Below are positions 36,029 through 49,005 of a DNA stretch of 64,000 bases, piece by piece. The stretch spans positions 188,766,418 through 188,830,417 of the forward strand of contig NC_039358.1 in NCBI RefSeq assembly GCF_003573695.1. The letters run 5' to 3'. The DNA is from Papaver somniferum (lineage: Eukaryota > Streptophyta > Magnoliopsida > Ranunculales > Papaveraceae). The translations under genes were made by a program, and so were the position numbers. The first letter of the stretch is position 1. Every line of letters begins with the position of its first letter. The notes beneath the pieces are model-generated. The model ran no database searches. It saw nothing but the letters and a program-made list of their open reading frames with translations, and was not told where the DNA came from.

Positions 36029-36870
36029 CATGGGGACTCAATTCTGCTAGCAACTCTGCAAGACGTTATGAATGGTAGCTTCACCACATTAGTATTTTAC
36101 CAAGTGGTTGAATCTGACGCTCCTCCGAATCAAACTGACATTCATTACCGAGATGATGTCCAAACATGGCAAAGAACACTTTGGGCGTTTCTCCTGCTAG
36201 TCCATGTGTTCCACAAAATCAGAAAGCTCTAATGTCTGCACAAGTGTCGAATCCCACTACTGCAACGAAAGGGATGCTGAATCAACAGAAGATACTCCAG
36301 GGCCGAGACGATCAAACCCCTAAGATATTCGATGCTTAAGGAATATACGCTTCAACACTCAAGCATCTAAAAAAGCTATCAAATTGTACTCCCAATCAAA
36401 GAGTACAACTTCAGCACAAATATCTCGATGATGACACATTGATTCAACACCAGCACGATCAAAGTGTAACTAAACAATAAGTCTTCATTATCCCATGATA
36501 AGACTTCTGAAGCATATGCAACATCATTCATACATGGATGGCACTAACTCCTTCAATATACTGGGCAACCTGAGGTGATTCCGTGAAACTTCATCAACGG
36601 GTTTTCTCTACATCACAAGCCCCTGCATGATTGAGGAACTTTCTCTCTTCACCAATCACATCCAGTATGAAAACTGCTGATGCTATCTACCGCAACAATG
36701 TTGACTCACTGACAAAGCCAGATCGTGGTAAAGTTATGCTTTCAGGAGCATTCAGGTTGAACTCTCAGTACACCTTCATCTTACGGACGCTCAACTCATC
36801 AACTAGTTCATGAATGTAAAAGGCTCACTGGATGAAGGAGCAAAGTTTATATCTATAATCATGGTTCTAG
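36029..36870. other. Interior of element G without a recognised gene
   Basis: Only short frames. No reverse transcriptase motif (such as YxDD) is found in any frame I could follow. Confidence 0.4.
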
Positions 36871-36879
36871 CCTTTTCGG

Positions 36880-37015
36880 TCTTTGGGAACTTCAACCATG
36901 GTATCAGCATCAACAATAATCTCTAGAGGAACACCATCCATGATCTCAGCATCGACAAGGATCTCTGGAGCGTAATCATTCATGGTTTCAGCACCAACAA
37001 CGGTCTCAGGAGCAA
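36880..37015 (-). repeat. In-frame 42-bp tandem repeat on the minus strand of G
   Basis: Three successive 42-bp units encode 14-residue repeats of the form APExxVDAExMxxx (e.g. APEILVDAEIMDGV). Repeat phase is kept in one frame, which suggests a former coding region. The acid/Val composition resembles the antisense ORF at 37922-38564. Confidence 0.7.
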
Positions 37016-37921
37016 CATCCTCAGGGCTTCATCAACTAATCATTCTCTGAAGTGTTACACATGAAGCACTTCTCTAAGACCAATGATTCATATCAAGATG
37101 TGCGGACCTGATAACATGCTCACATGAAAGTCTTCCCAAAGCTGGCACGACTGGTGGGCATAATCCAAAGTCTTCTACAAGATGTTCTCATCACCTCTAT
37201 AAATGAGATACAACACACTCCAGGCCATGGGTTTGCAAAAACGTACTAATGGGTGAGGAATGGGACAATGCTTCCTCAACGAAAGATGTTCGTCTATGTC
37301 TCTTCTACAACATACCAAAAGGGCGCATCAATCGGACATACGAGCTGAAAGATACGACATTTACTGTCAGGTCTATGAAATCTGAAAATTTGCACGGGAT
37401 TACAAGTTATGAAAGTGCATACTTTATTGATTGCCCTAGACATCTCCAAACTTAAGCATTCTGGTTGCATATGATTCCTCCGTCTCTTAGCTTCGAAAGT
37501 TGGGGTCAATCGTCAGATTCCGACGTCGTATGAGGTTCCTACAGCTTCCTGAGCGTACAACATGCAAACAACAATTTTTAGACGGGATTCATAACTTCCA
37601 CAGTCGATCGGTGTCCACCAGGTCCTTCCGCTAAATCCTTCATCAAGGTACCTCCAACTTCGACCACCTAGGTCTTTACATCAATTTTTCTACCTGGGTC
37701 CTCTATCTAGGTCTCACCAGAAGAAGGGAAAACGAAAGGGAGAGACTTAACAAAATACTGGGGACTGACGGTCCACTTGTCAAGACGATCGATTTCACAA
37801 TCCAAAACCGATCAAGAAATCAAGACCAGAATAAAACCTCACATCTCTCAGAAGTCCAAGGTTCAAGATATCATGGAAAGAAAACTAAAGAAAGTCAGCA
37901 AAATAAGATTTCTGCTTTTCT
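37016..37921. other. Interior of element G between repeat and antisense ORF
   Basis: No clear gene. The word ATCAATCGGACATACGAGCTGAAAG is echoed near 53530 and the stretch GTCGTATGAG near 37525 near 54040, hinting at an old related relic there. Confidence 0.35.
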
Positions 37922-38564
37922 TCATCCATTCTTCAACACGGCATCACTGGTGGTGAAAGAAGTGTCACCTTCCACCGCTTTCCTTATAGCATCAATCTTT
38001 TGACGAAGCCACTTCAGATTGAAGCCAAGTTCTTCAGCTTTCTTCAAGTTGTACTCCCAATCAAAGAGTACTTCCCGGGTGACAGTATTTCCAGTTGTGA
38101 TGCGGATATCATTTATAACACGCAATATGGCTTCTACTTGCCTCGTCAAGAAATAACTATGCTCCGGATCCTTGGTAACGACGATGTGCCCATACATCTT
38201 CCACGGTTTCTCGTACAAGCCTGCATATCCAATGGGAACGCTGAATCCGCCAACTAGTTCATGATACTGGAGTGAAGCATCGAACGGAGGATCAAAAGCA
38301 ACTCCTGCACTTGGATATTCATGCACCACTATACGGTTCTCAATTACTGGAGCAGCCTCCAGGGCAACAGTTTCTTCAGTATTCTCTACTGGTGTTTCGG
38401 TTTCTTCTATCACTGAAGCAGCAACAATGTGAGTTTCCAAGACTTCAATGACAATCTTATCATGGCCTTGAAGTGCATAGATGGTTGTCTCTTCATCAAT
38501 AACTCCAGGGCAGTTTGAGTTATCCTCATTGGTTTCAATATCCTCAACTTCGGTATTTGGCACC
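37922..38564 (-). CDS. Last exon of the antisense gene of element G, unknown protein
   Basis: An open frame of about 213 residues (NTEVEDIETNEDN... to ...TTSDAVLKNG) is preceded by a splice acceptor (CTTCGTATTAG at 38565-38575). The N-terminal half is acidic with Glu/Thr/Val repeats, the C-terminal half is mixed and helical (WEYNLKKAEELGFNLKWL). It has no stop, in contrast to the gag of the same element. Antisense genes are known in Tat-lineage elements, but I do not recognise this family. It is not like the antisense protein of A and B. Confidence 0.55.
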
Positions 38565-39212
38565 TAATACGAAGATTACATGAGGATTAGAGTCATTTAA
38601 GATTGAAACCAAATGAGATCATAAAATACATCATACAAGAAATCCAAAATTATCAAGATTAATCATTATACACTCAAGGTACGAGCAAATAGCATGAAAT
38701 TCATGAAAATACGTTTTACAGTAACCTCGTCTGAAGAAACTGTACTATGCCTTGTACTAAAAGACGAACTGGGAGAAATATAAAAGGAATCCTAAGATGG
38801 TTTATATACCATTCTCTTCGTATGGATGTCCTCTACAACGTCTCAAAATTTCATGACAATCCGATGAACGAGCAAAGAGATGTGGCTAAAACATGGAGCA
38901 ACATGCCATCTGAAAAAGTTCTGAAGGTCTCCTGGAAGTTCACTATTCGCCTTTTTCAGGCCCTAAACATGCTCAAAATTCAAAGAGCTTCTTTTCTAAA
39001 GCTTGGAAATTTCATGGGCTTGAATATACATATGCAAACCGCGAAAATCCGACTTCGGACGAAGATTTTACAGCGTTTCTAGTAAAATCTGAAGTCTGAA
39101 ATTTTCCGGTGACGTATTTCGGCAAAGTTATCCATAAATTCACATGGATTTTCATTCATTAATTCACGAATAAGCGATATCATACTTCTTTGAAGAAATT
39201 ACAGGAGATATA

Positions 39213-39389
39213 CTTACTAAGGGAGTCTCTAAATCATTTGAAGGATCGACGATGCCAGAATCTCCGTTGACAACACCGCTATCTCCATTCGGTTCGGGAT
39301 TTCAGGAATTCTCCATATTCCCATCTCCCAAAGAAGAGGTCATCCATGGAAACATCGTCTTTGAAAGTGTCATCATGGGAGTCAGTCAT
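39213..39389 (-). pseudogene. Possible first exon of the antisense gene of G
   Basis: MTDSHDDTFKDDVSMDD starts at 39389 and, after a one-base shift, continues as NPEPNGDSGVV..DPSNDLETPL up to a donor CTTA|GTAAGT near 39212. The acidic composition fits the ORF at 37922-38564. Linking the exons is inference. Confidence 0.4.
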
Positions 39390-40448
39390 TCTTGCAAAGT
39401 GGCTGTGACAGATGCATAACATTCAGCGCATCATTTATACAAAGCGTAGGATTCAGCAAAACAACGAATCATGGAATAAAGATGCTCACATCAGCGTCTA
39501 CAAAAATGGTAACTTTCAACTCTTACCTGTTTAAGATTCCACTAACAGTACATGAGTTAATACTTCAAATCTTGCTCGTTCCTTCAAACCTGCTAAGACG
39601 AGCGAAATTCTGACATGATTTTCACAAAACCGTGAACAACCCACGTAAATTTTACAATGTGAACATTCACTGGTTTCTCAAAATCTGGACAGACGTCCAT
39701 TCTACGATTATGAAAACTCACATATAGACATTCTTTCACCATGTATGGTTGTCTACTTTCAACAATTGTTCAAAATCAAAACATTGATTTTACAAAATAT
39801 ATTTTAACGTGAAACTCACGTAAATTTGAAAAATATATCTATATATTTTTGCTCCCTCGCACGAGCATCTATCTTTGAAGCGAGAGAATATTTTCAAAGA
39901 TTTCCGAAAGCTCGAAGATAAAATTTTTCATGAAGGGTCATAAACAAAATTTTATTACTAACAGACGCACGTCTATCAAAAAAAAAAACTTTTCTCTCGT
40001 ACGAGCATCCACCTTTGAAACGAGAGTTTATTCCACTTTGTGAAATCTCACATATTTAAAATATAAAATTCCGGTTTTCGTGAAAGCTCATAGACGAATT
40101 TTATATCATTAGACTCAGGTCTATTTTGTTTGTTCCTTAAACTAACGAACGAACGAGCGTCTATTAATAAAACAAGGATTTGTTTTCATGGGCCCGTCCC
40201 GCGAATCCTGACCAACCACGGACTCGTCGTCCAAACCAGCGGTTTAACACCAATTTATGCTCATCAAACGACACTCCAATCATGACATTGAAGCCTTCAT
40301 CAAGTCATGGTTTTCTCATGCTCTCTAAATCCGGTAAAGTCTCAACTTAGGACTAAGTTTAATTACTGGTATTGTTATTTAGGGCCGGAAAATCACCATT
40401 TAATGCTAACTGAAGAATACAGCTTTCCTCAGTAAGCAGGGGACTTAA
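39390..40448. other. 3' noncoding interior of G with polypurine tract
   Basis: No gene. Two related stretches (39855-39925 and 39990-40050) share CTCGCACGAGCATC/CTCGTACGAGCATC and CTTTGAAACGAGAG-type words, a short direct repeat. The tract GCAGGGGACTTA (about 40437-40448) lies directly before the 3' LTR. Confidence 0.5.
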
Positions 40449-43400
40449 TGTAGATGATGGATTTTCGACAAGGGATAAAATCGTGAACTCATAATTATAC
40501 AAAGCTCTGATCCAGCAATCAAACGTGAGTATTGAGACACGGGTCTCTCATCGAATTCTGAACTAAGATTACTTTCTCTCAGAGTACATGTAGATATGTA
40601 GTCTCACGACTGGACAACGTCATATCTCATGAACACTGAACACTCTCAGTGATTATTTCTATATAGTATCACGAGATGGACGGCTCCTAGACAGCTTGCT
40701 CTGCTAGTATAGAGCGATAACGTCTTCAGGAACAAACAACGAGTTTACCCTGACTATATAAAGGATATGACTTACCGACAAGCTCATATCGGGATAATTA
40801 ATGCTCCTAGACAGCTTGCACTGCTAGTATAGAGCCACAAAGTTAATTATTCCTAATGAAGATTAATTCTGCCGTGACATTCACTAATGAATTCCCAGAA
40901 TAATCTATTATTGATCCTATTCCATGGTCGAATCCACGACTGGTCCCATGGAATGTCAATAACAATTACTCCTATTCCATGGTAGAATCCACGACTGGTC
41001 CCATGGAATGGAAATAAACAATTGTTCTGATTCTATGATTGAATCCACGGCTTGATCTCATAGAATAGCAATAACTATATTATCTCATTACTCTGATTTC
41101 ATGATCGAATCCACAACTGCTCTCATAAATGGTAATAGATAAAAATTAATTACTCCGATTCTATGGTCGAATCTACGATCCCATGGAATGGTAATGCGCA
41201 CTTTATTATTCTGAATTCGTAGTCGAATCCTCAGCTGATCCTATGAATTAATAATAAACATCTTATTACTCAGTTTTGTAAATTATTCTCCACTGAATTC
41301 CACAATTAGTAATAAATAATCAACAACCGGGCGTCTGAACTACCTCTAAGTAAGCCCCAATCCAAATGGTGAAAGTGTGTTCAACGACGATGCACTAACA
41401 GTCACCGCACGAATGAGTATTTCAAAATACAACGAAACGATGAACCTATGCAAAATAGGAAAGAAAATAATAAATAATTAGAAATATTGACCAGGGTGCT
41501 GGGAGCACGGACACACGACAGACCGACCGTGTTGTGGTCAATCCCACGCCATTTTTATATTTTTAATGCATTTTTATTATTTTCCATGATTTGATGAAAA
41601 TTCTCTCATTTTATCAAATCTCCTTCGTCTCGAGGAAACTCCTCGGTTTCATGATATTTTCATAGATTCGTAAAAAATAATATAAAATTAAGGAAAGAAG
41701 TGTGGGGCGTGACCGTTGACCAACCGGCCATGCCTTGGTCCCAGCCGGCCCCACACCTCACGGTTTCTCATTATTTTATTATTATTATTATTTCTCTAAT
41801 TTCATGAAAAAACTCATTGATTTCATGGTATTTTGCACAAATCATCAAATAATAAATAAAATTATGAAAACTTGTGGGACCGGTCCACTAGCCCGCCATG
41901 CCCTAGCCGGTCCCGCACGCCCCATGTTTTATTATTTTATTCTATTTTTCCTTCAATTCATCAAATTCCTTGATTTCATGGTATTTCTCTCAAATTAGGA
42001 AAAATTCTCTCAAATCATGAAAAATACTTAAAAAATATAAAAAATTATGAAAACTCGTGGGACCGGGCCCCTAGCCGGCCGACCACGCCTCCACGGTCCC
42101 ACACGCCCGTGTTTTTATTATTTTAATATTTTTTGCTTCCTTGAACTCATGAAAACTCCTTCAATTCATCGAAACTCCCTAAATTCATCAAATTTCTCAA
42201 AATTCATGAATTTTTCATAAAATCATCAAAATATTATAAAATTAAGGAAAAGGCACCACGGGACCATGGCCACGACCGGCCGACCATGCTTTGGCCTCGG
42301 CGGTCCCAGGCCTCCTTATTCCTTATTTTATAATTATTTTCCATCATCTTATGGTGTTTTCCTCAGTTCCGTCGAAACCCTAATTTTTGCATATTTTCTC
42401 GAATGGATGCTCAATTGCACGCCAGAAAATATCAAAATTCTCAGGACTGATACGCGGATGCCTTGGGGAAACGAGCGCGCTATCTTGACCGACCAAGATT
42501 GGCTCTTTGGCTTACAGAAGCCGGTCCCATCAAGTTTCACAGTTTTGACCTAATTTGCACAATTGCACGTATTAGGTCCAAGACTCTTCCAAACACTTTG
42601 GATTTTCATGAAGTGATCATCAGGCGGTCACGTGACTACCCAGGGCCGGTTTCATGAACCCATGGTCGGTCCCTCACTCCGTCATAATTAATTAGGTTTT
42701 CTCACCTAAGGCTCAGACGAGCATTTTCGAATAAATGATTAAACCAGCATTTAATCATTCTTTCACCAACAAATCGTCAACTCTTCAGGAGTTCTTTGTA
42801 TTTGCTCATGTGAGCATATGAACACTACATGGTTGATCCACGGTCCCATGTAGTCGCTCCCTCCTTCGTCCCATGGTTAAACTTCTGACGAACCATGAAT
42901 TGATCATCAATTGATCAAATTAGGGTTTATGAATCCAAGGATCATCATTCCAGATTCCAACCTTAATAATTTTACGACGACCTCATGGTCATTAATTTTA
43001 TTAATTATGCTCGGTTCAACGACCAGTATTCTAATTAATATTTTTGGTACGCTGCCAATAATCCATCAGATGAGGAACACATGATCAGACGATCAAATAT
43101 TTAAAAATTCATCACATGAGCAACACTTGCTCAGATGATAAATATTTTCTCAAACCAAGGAATATTGGTTCAACAATCAATATTCAACGATCCATCGAAT
43201 GAGCAATACTTGCTCACTTCATCGTAAGAACTATACCTTTGTCTCATGACATGTTCAATTCATGAGTTTCAGAATATCATGTTCAACTCAGCAACTACAT
43301 GGACTCATCGTCCCATCAAACCACGAAGTCATCAATTGACTAACATACCACGAGACGTCAATCGTGTCACGTTGGGGGGATATCACTTAGGGTTTTGGTC

Positions 43401-44041
43401 TGGCGGTCTACGACACGTGTGTTCAAACACACGATGGAATGTGAGCAAGTCGTGCAATTAGTTGAAGGAATTCACAAGGTAGTGGGTGGAAAATCGACCA
43501 AGTCTCCACACGTTGAGAAACTGGTTTCAAACACGATCTCCACTTCCCCACTCCTTGATTCCATCAACTGTCACACTTCATGGGATCATGGTGTTTAAAA
43601 TTCCAGCAATATAAATAAGTCTCTGAATCATGATTGAATCATCAGCATCATCGGCATCAACAGTATCATCAATCTCACGTCTCATCGACAGCACGAGATC
43701 ATCAACTCATCAATTGAGCAATTTCAATCATTCAGAGCTTATCATATTCAGAATTCACACACCCACAATCTCGATCACCATTGATCTCACACATTTCTCA
43801 GCTTCCCTCCTACAGATCAATCCATCCTCTCTTGTGACTGAATTTACTCTGGAATGGTCATTGTCTTGATTTAGGCCGGAGTACTACAGATTGATCTCTC
43901 GAATCTAACGCACCCCCTTTGCAGCGGTGCATCTGTGTGAGGTTTAACATTTCGCTCGGTTCGAGGAGTCTCCTATGTACGGTCGTATTCTCAATTCCAT
44001 AAAAACCAGCAAATCGTTTTCCCCATCGATAACACCGCATT
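40449..44041 (+). repeat. 3' LTR of element G
   Basis: It is collinear with 30101-33670, including the hairpin array (40908-41313) and the GC-rich modules (about 41480-42330). The last bases read CCCATCGATA instead of CCCATCTACA, so the CA end is mutated. Confidence 0.9.
40908..41313 (+). repeat. Array of seven tandem hairpins in the 3' LTR of G
   Basis: Second copy of the array at 30562-30966, with only scattered differences. Confidence 0.85.
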
Positions 44042-45137
44042 TTGACGATTGGCTTCATCTCGTTCAAGTTGAACCTCAAGAAGGGTCTCTTGGAATTTCG
44101 CCAAAGCCTTAACACCCTGATCAGAGATACGATCTTTATCATCTATAAGTTTCCTAATCTTGGTTCTTAATTTATTGATTTTCTCTTTAGAATTGAGATA
44201 AAAACGTTTAAATTGGTTGGCTAAACCTAAACTAGATCTATGATCAATCTTTAAGTGGCGAAATTTGGATTTAAGTTCATTCAAAGACAGAGATGAAATT
44301 TTATCATTAGAGAAACTATTCAAAGATTTATTAAGATGTTCAAGAAGAGTGTCATTATCTTGGGCATCGGGAAATGAACGAAGAAGAGTGGCTTCATCAG
44401 AAAGACCATAAATGTCTGCAAAAAGGATTAATCAAATAAGATAAGACAATGGGATGAATGAATGAAAGGAAAGGAGAAAAATTTCATACCATAGAGCTGA
44501 TCATTATTTTTTTGAAGAGTAGAAATTTTGTTCCTTTGCGAAGAAGTGCCGGTTTCCAGTTGTTTGTTCTTCTCGCGAAGACCTTTAACTTCAGCTTCTA
44601 ATTGTTCGTTCTTCTCACGAAGACCCTTAGCTTCAGTTTCCAGTTCTTTATTCTTCATACGAAATTGAAGATTCTTCTTTTCAAGAATTTCGCGTCTCCT
44701 CTCCAAATCTGAGGCAACAACGAAAGAAGCTTTTCCAGCCTGCGAAGAAAATACAAAAAATAATTAAAATAAAAAGAAATTTTGAGTCACAATAAGGAAG
44801 AAGTAAAAAGACGAAGGCATACCAAACTATTGAGAGAATTTAGGAAGCTAGGAGTCACTGATCTGGAGACCCCACGACGAGAACTATCACCATCCAACAA
44901 AGGAGTATCGCAAATAGTTGCGAGGGCGTTGCATGTAATGGCCCTTGCCAAGAATCAGAGAAGATACCAGATAATTGTGCCATAGAGGATTCAGGTGGAG
45001 AATCTTTATTCGCAGCAGAGTCGTCATCATCATCTTTGTTGTCTTCATCATCTTCAGAACCATCAGGGAAATGAACATCTGAAGGAGGAGGAGAATTCCC
45101 TCTCTTTATTTTCTTTGAAGAGGATGCAGATGATTTT
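44042..45137 (-). pseudogene. 5'-side exons of the antisense gene of element B, truncated
   Basis: The part on the far side of G. Exons read SLNELKSKFRHLKIDHR..FKRFYLNSKEKINKL, then a coiled coil with LREKNEQLEAEVKG repeats (44500-44706), then an acidic exon (to 45137) that breaks off where segment X begins. Here the coiled-coil exon is open where copy A has a stop, and the one-base loss of A near 4661 is absent. The N-terminal transposase-like domain is missing. Confidence 0.7.
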
Positions 45138-45936
45138 CCTTAATTTCGAAAGAAAAGAAGGATTTTTTAATTGGACACCAAAAACCATGGAAATGATTTT
45201 CTATATCCAAAACTCAACCAAATTAATCACAAGTAAACCCATGATTAATTTAATCGGAATATACAACTAAATCAAACCACAAAAGTGATCAATTTAATTG
45301 ATTGTGCTCAACATAAGAAAACTCACGGAGCTACGACTAAGATAACCACACGGAGATGACTACCTTAATCGTTCAAATACTCAACATAGGGAAAACCTTA
45401 CGGAATATACGACTAGACCAACCAATAGAACATGATTAGTATAGTCGTTCATATACTCAACACAAGAACTTGTGGAATATATGAAAAACTCAACTAGATT
45501 AATTACAAGAGAACCTATAATTAATCTAATTGGAATATACAACCAAACTAATCACCGAAGCAATCAATTTAACTGTCAAAAGATTCTTCTCGACAAAAGA
45601 AGACTTTTGGAGCAAATAACTAAATAACCAATCAAGAAGATTAATTTAGTTCAAGAATGCTCAACATATAACATCTCATGGAACAACCAACAAGGCCAAT
45701 ATTAATCGACATAGTTGTAAGGTGCTCAACATAAGATACACAATGGAGCCTTCACGGTAAAACATAACAAAATGGATCAATGAAGATCAATACCGTGGAT
45801 AGGATACAAGGATCTATTCTATTTTCCATCACTCTTTGCATAACGACATAATAGACTTTATCCTTGTCAAACAAAAGATTTCATCCTATTTTCCATCAAA
45901 TAAATGACTGCATAGGCATAACTTTTGTAATTGTCA
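45138..45936 (-). repeat. Segment X of element F, second copy
   Basis: Duplicate of 23930-24726. The join with the antisense gene shares only CC with both parents, typical of end joining. It ends in TGTCA, the target duplication of the LTR that follows. Confidence 0.9.
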
Positions 45937-46411
45937 TGTAGGATCAGAATCTCGCAGCTGCAACACTTCAGCGAAACTATTAACAACATAACACAACAAT
46001 GTCGCAAAGCAATTTCAGAAACGACATAATAAACGACATCATCTAAATCATGAGAAAAATATGATGGACTTGCGAAAATTAGGAAGCGTGCGAGGTTAAT
46101 ATTTGTAAGGTTGCGAGAATATCGCAAGCCATATCCAAAAATAAAGGACAGATTAGCTGTCATCCACTACGTAATTCCCTATAAATAGCCATTCAGTTGT
46201 AAACGAAAAAGAGAGAGATCTTTTTAGAGAGAGGAATGAAAAACAATTAGGAGAGAGAAAATCAAGAGTGGTTGTTGTTCTTAATCCCTTTATCTTTTCT
46301 TGTAAGATTGTTCAAAGATTCATCAATAAAATTAAGATTGTTAATCCAAAAATGAGTTGAATGTTAATGAAATCTTGTGAGGGGTGTAGTGTAGGATTTC
46401 CTGCAACTACA
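45937..46411 (+). repeat. Solo LTR of the A/B family
   Basis: 475 bp, TGTAGGATCAG...CTGCAACTACA, flanked by TGTCA at 45932-45936 and 46412-46416. Element F sequence continues on the right. No interior of its own is attached on the left. Confidence 0.9.
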
Positions 46412-46718
46412 TGTCAAAAGTCCATTCATCCTTTCATCAATACCAATATCAATTTATGAACGACTTTACTTTTGACACAATATGGGACCTTCAAGTTCAC
46501 AGACGCAAGTAATATATATCCCATAAAAATATTGCAATACTTCAAAACAAATTGATAGTGCAATAATATCATCCTCCAAGTAATTTTAGAATTTAAAAAC
46601 CAATAAACTTAAAAAATAATCTTAAGAATATGAAAACAAAAATAGCTATGTGTAGTCACAATCTTCGCTATTCAAAGCACTAGTTATTCTTCCAACTAAT
46701 CCAAAAAGAAGTCATACT
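46412..46718 (-). other. Noncoding interior of element F
   Basis: AT-rich, no gene seen. It directly follows the B insertion. Confidence 0.5.
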
Positions 46719-47082
46719 AGGCAACAATTCCTTTGAGAAATTCTTTATCATTCCCGAACTCCTTGTTATCGACAACCTTCGGGACATAAGGTTCGCGGAG
46801 ATAAGTGTCAATACCCACGAACTGTCTTGGTTGAAGAGGTCGAATTAGGGTCCTCTGAATTTCCAAAGATTTAGACATGAACGTCTTTATTTCATAAATC
46901 TATCTTCTTATTTCCTTTAACTCATCAAGAACATTGGAAAACTTCTGAGAGTTAGAAGGAACAACTCTTGGTTTTCTTGTATTCCTTCTTTTTCTTTTCA
47001 GGGACTTAGAAACAGGAGATTTCTCTTTTTCCTTGATTGAAGACTTAACAATCATGTTGACATCCTTTCCATCTGACGACAT
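46719..47082 (-). pseudogene. Second small ORF of element F
   Basis: The minus strand starts MSSDGKDVNMIVKSS and has a basic stretch (KSLKRKRRNTRKPR) that could be a nuclear localisation signal. The frame meets a TAG at 46900-46902 and continues as IYEIKTFMSKSLEIQ..FVGIDTYLREPYVPK to about 46719. It lies after gag where pol would be. Function unknown. Confidence 0.5.
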
Positions 47083-47395
47083 AGTGCTTTGAGAACAATT
47101 ATGAACAACTGGATTTGTGTGATGGAATCACTTAACTCAACAAGCAGTCTTATAAAGGATGTCAAAAGGAAAAAGGAATGTAGGGTTCGAAACCTATTGA
47201 CATGTTCGTATACGCCCAACTCTAAAACCCTATAAAGAGTAGAATTGTCGATAATAACCCTTTCTTTTATTTGATAGACAAAAAATAACAAATCTAAGAA
47301 AAGAAGGAAAAACATTTCTGAAGCCTGGATCAACACTCAATCTTGTCTCTTTTTGAACAGGCACATGAGACTAGATTTTCCCAACAACACAATCA
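47083..47395 (-). other. Spacer between gag and second ORF of element F
   Basis: No recognised gene. A palindromic CAACTTGATTGTGTTG-type word near 47396 marks the end of gag, as in element D. Confidence 0.4.
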
Positions 47396-48953
47396 AGTTG
47401 TGTTGCGATGAACAACGATTTGTCCATCTTTTTCCTCATGGGAGGATTCCTCTGATCTCTTTCTATCAAAACGATTTGACCATATTTTCTTTTCAAATGG
47501 TCTTATTCTATCCTTGGAAACAAACTTCTTAGACGAAGATAAGATCCTACATACCTCGGCGGTCTTCTGAGCAAGTTTCAGCTTCCTTGCTAATCGATCT
47601 GCTCTTCGTTGAAGTTTGTTGGCGTGCTTATTTGGTGCTTGTATTTGTAACATATTGATAGTTCGTGTCCCTTCATCGGACAAAACGAGCATGTCAATCT
47701 TGGATAGTATTCAGGCATCTGAGATGTGCAAGCAGCTAGACATACTGTTGATCCTGAAACATCACTGATAGGGTTTACAGTTATCGGATTCAGTGAATCT
47801 TCCAGCTTGATTGGGTTTCCCTCTTCTCCGAACCCATTGAGGTTGATATATGTATTGCTACAAGTATCAAAATCGATGTTTTCACAAAGAAGCCCTACCC
47901 TTGATTTCCTATCTTCATCGGAATCATAGGTTTCAGACATTTCATCAAGTGTTACAGCTAGACCTTTGTTCACAGTGTATTTTCTACGATTTGGGCATTC
48001 GTTAGCAAAATGGCCAAAACCCTTACACTTAAAGCATTAAGGCATGTCCTCGTCATCAGCCTCGTCAGCATCCCTGTTTTTAGGAGGTACGCGACCGTGA
48101 GGTTTATCTGATGACTTAGGTTTGTCTCTTGAAAACCGTTACTTGTCTTCAACAGAAGATCCCTAAACTGTCTTGTGATCAAGTAAACTGATTTGTCAAG
48201 ATCTTCATCCTAAAAATCATCCTTAGACTGATCATCCTAAGAGACATGAACACTCTTACCTTTGACAAGTAATTTAGTGTTCTTTTATGCTTTAAAGGCA
48301 ATATCCTTACCGACTTTGGATGTATGCTCATGGTCAAAGATCTTAAACTTTCCAACCAAGGTGTTTCTGGAAAGATTATCGATGTTATTCCCCTCAACGA
48401 TGGCATTCTTCTTAGACTCGTATCTAGATGGCAGCAATCTGAGAATTTTCATCACAATGTCCTTTTCAGGAATAGTCTTACCCAATGCAAAAGATGCATT
48501 AACAATTTCAGACACTTAGTGATTAAATTCATCAAATGTTTCTTCATCTGCCATACAAATGTTCTCCCAATCGGAATTAAGGTTTTGAAGCCTAGCATCC
48601 TTTTCATTGGAGTTGCCTTCAAATACGGTTTCTAAGATATCCCAAGCATCTTTAGATCCAGTGCAGTTTGTCACATGATGCTGAAGATTTGGGGTAATGA
48701 CATGTATGGTAGCATTCAAACCGTCGGAATTTTTCTTTGCAACAGTTATCTCAACAACGGTGTATTCACCAATAGGTTTGGGAACGTTTATATCACCAAC
48801 TGCCACAACGGGAGCATCATAGCCATTAACCACATATACCCATGATTGAAAATCACGCGATTGAAGAAAATCTCGCATAAAAATTTTCCACCATAAGTAA
48901 TTGGAGCCATCGAAGACTGGTAGTACGTTAATAGAGATAACACCTCTGTCCAT
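47396..48953 (-). pseudogene. Copia-type gag of element F, broken
   Basis: The minus strand starts MDRGVISINVLPVFDG at 48953, parallel to the gag of D. It has the copia gag region (DAWDILETVFEG), then stops near 48516, 48285 and further on, and a frameshift near 48100. A first zinc knuckle (CFKCKGFGHFANEC) is preceded by a stop; a second one (CSFCPMKGHELSIC) lies near 47700. The two knuckles match those of D, where the second is damaged. Confidence 0.82.
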
Positions 48954-49005
48954 AGAGTCAGATCGCTACAAACACGGACTTGTTAGGTCTTAAACGTGTT
49001 TGCCT

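Larger units (their letters stand above)
30101..44041 (+). mobile_element. Element G: Ogre-like LTR retrotransposon without pol
   Basis: Two long LTRs (30101-33670 and 40449-44041) enclose an interior with PBS, broken gag and protease, an antisense gene and a PPT. It lies in the antisense gene of B; the flanks are GCACC (30096-30100) and ACACC (44042-44046), a 5-bp target duplication with one change. LTR size near 3.6 kb, PBS type and gag motifs fit the Tat/Ogre lineage. No RT, RNase H or integrase is seen. Confidence 0.85.
24727..46411 (+). mobile_element. Element B: Tat-like non-autonomous LTR retrotransposon, rearranged
   Basis: The order is 5' LTR (24727-25200), PBS, gag (25339-28043), noncoding core, antisense gene split by element G (30101-44041), a break at 45137/45138, segment X of F, and a solo LTR (45937-46411). 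The bases before the first LTR are TATCA; the solo LTR is flanked by TGTCA on both sides, the likely original target duplication with one mutation in the left copy. It is the same family as A but lacks the protease, removed by a deletion at 28000. Confidence 0.85.
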
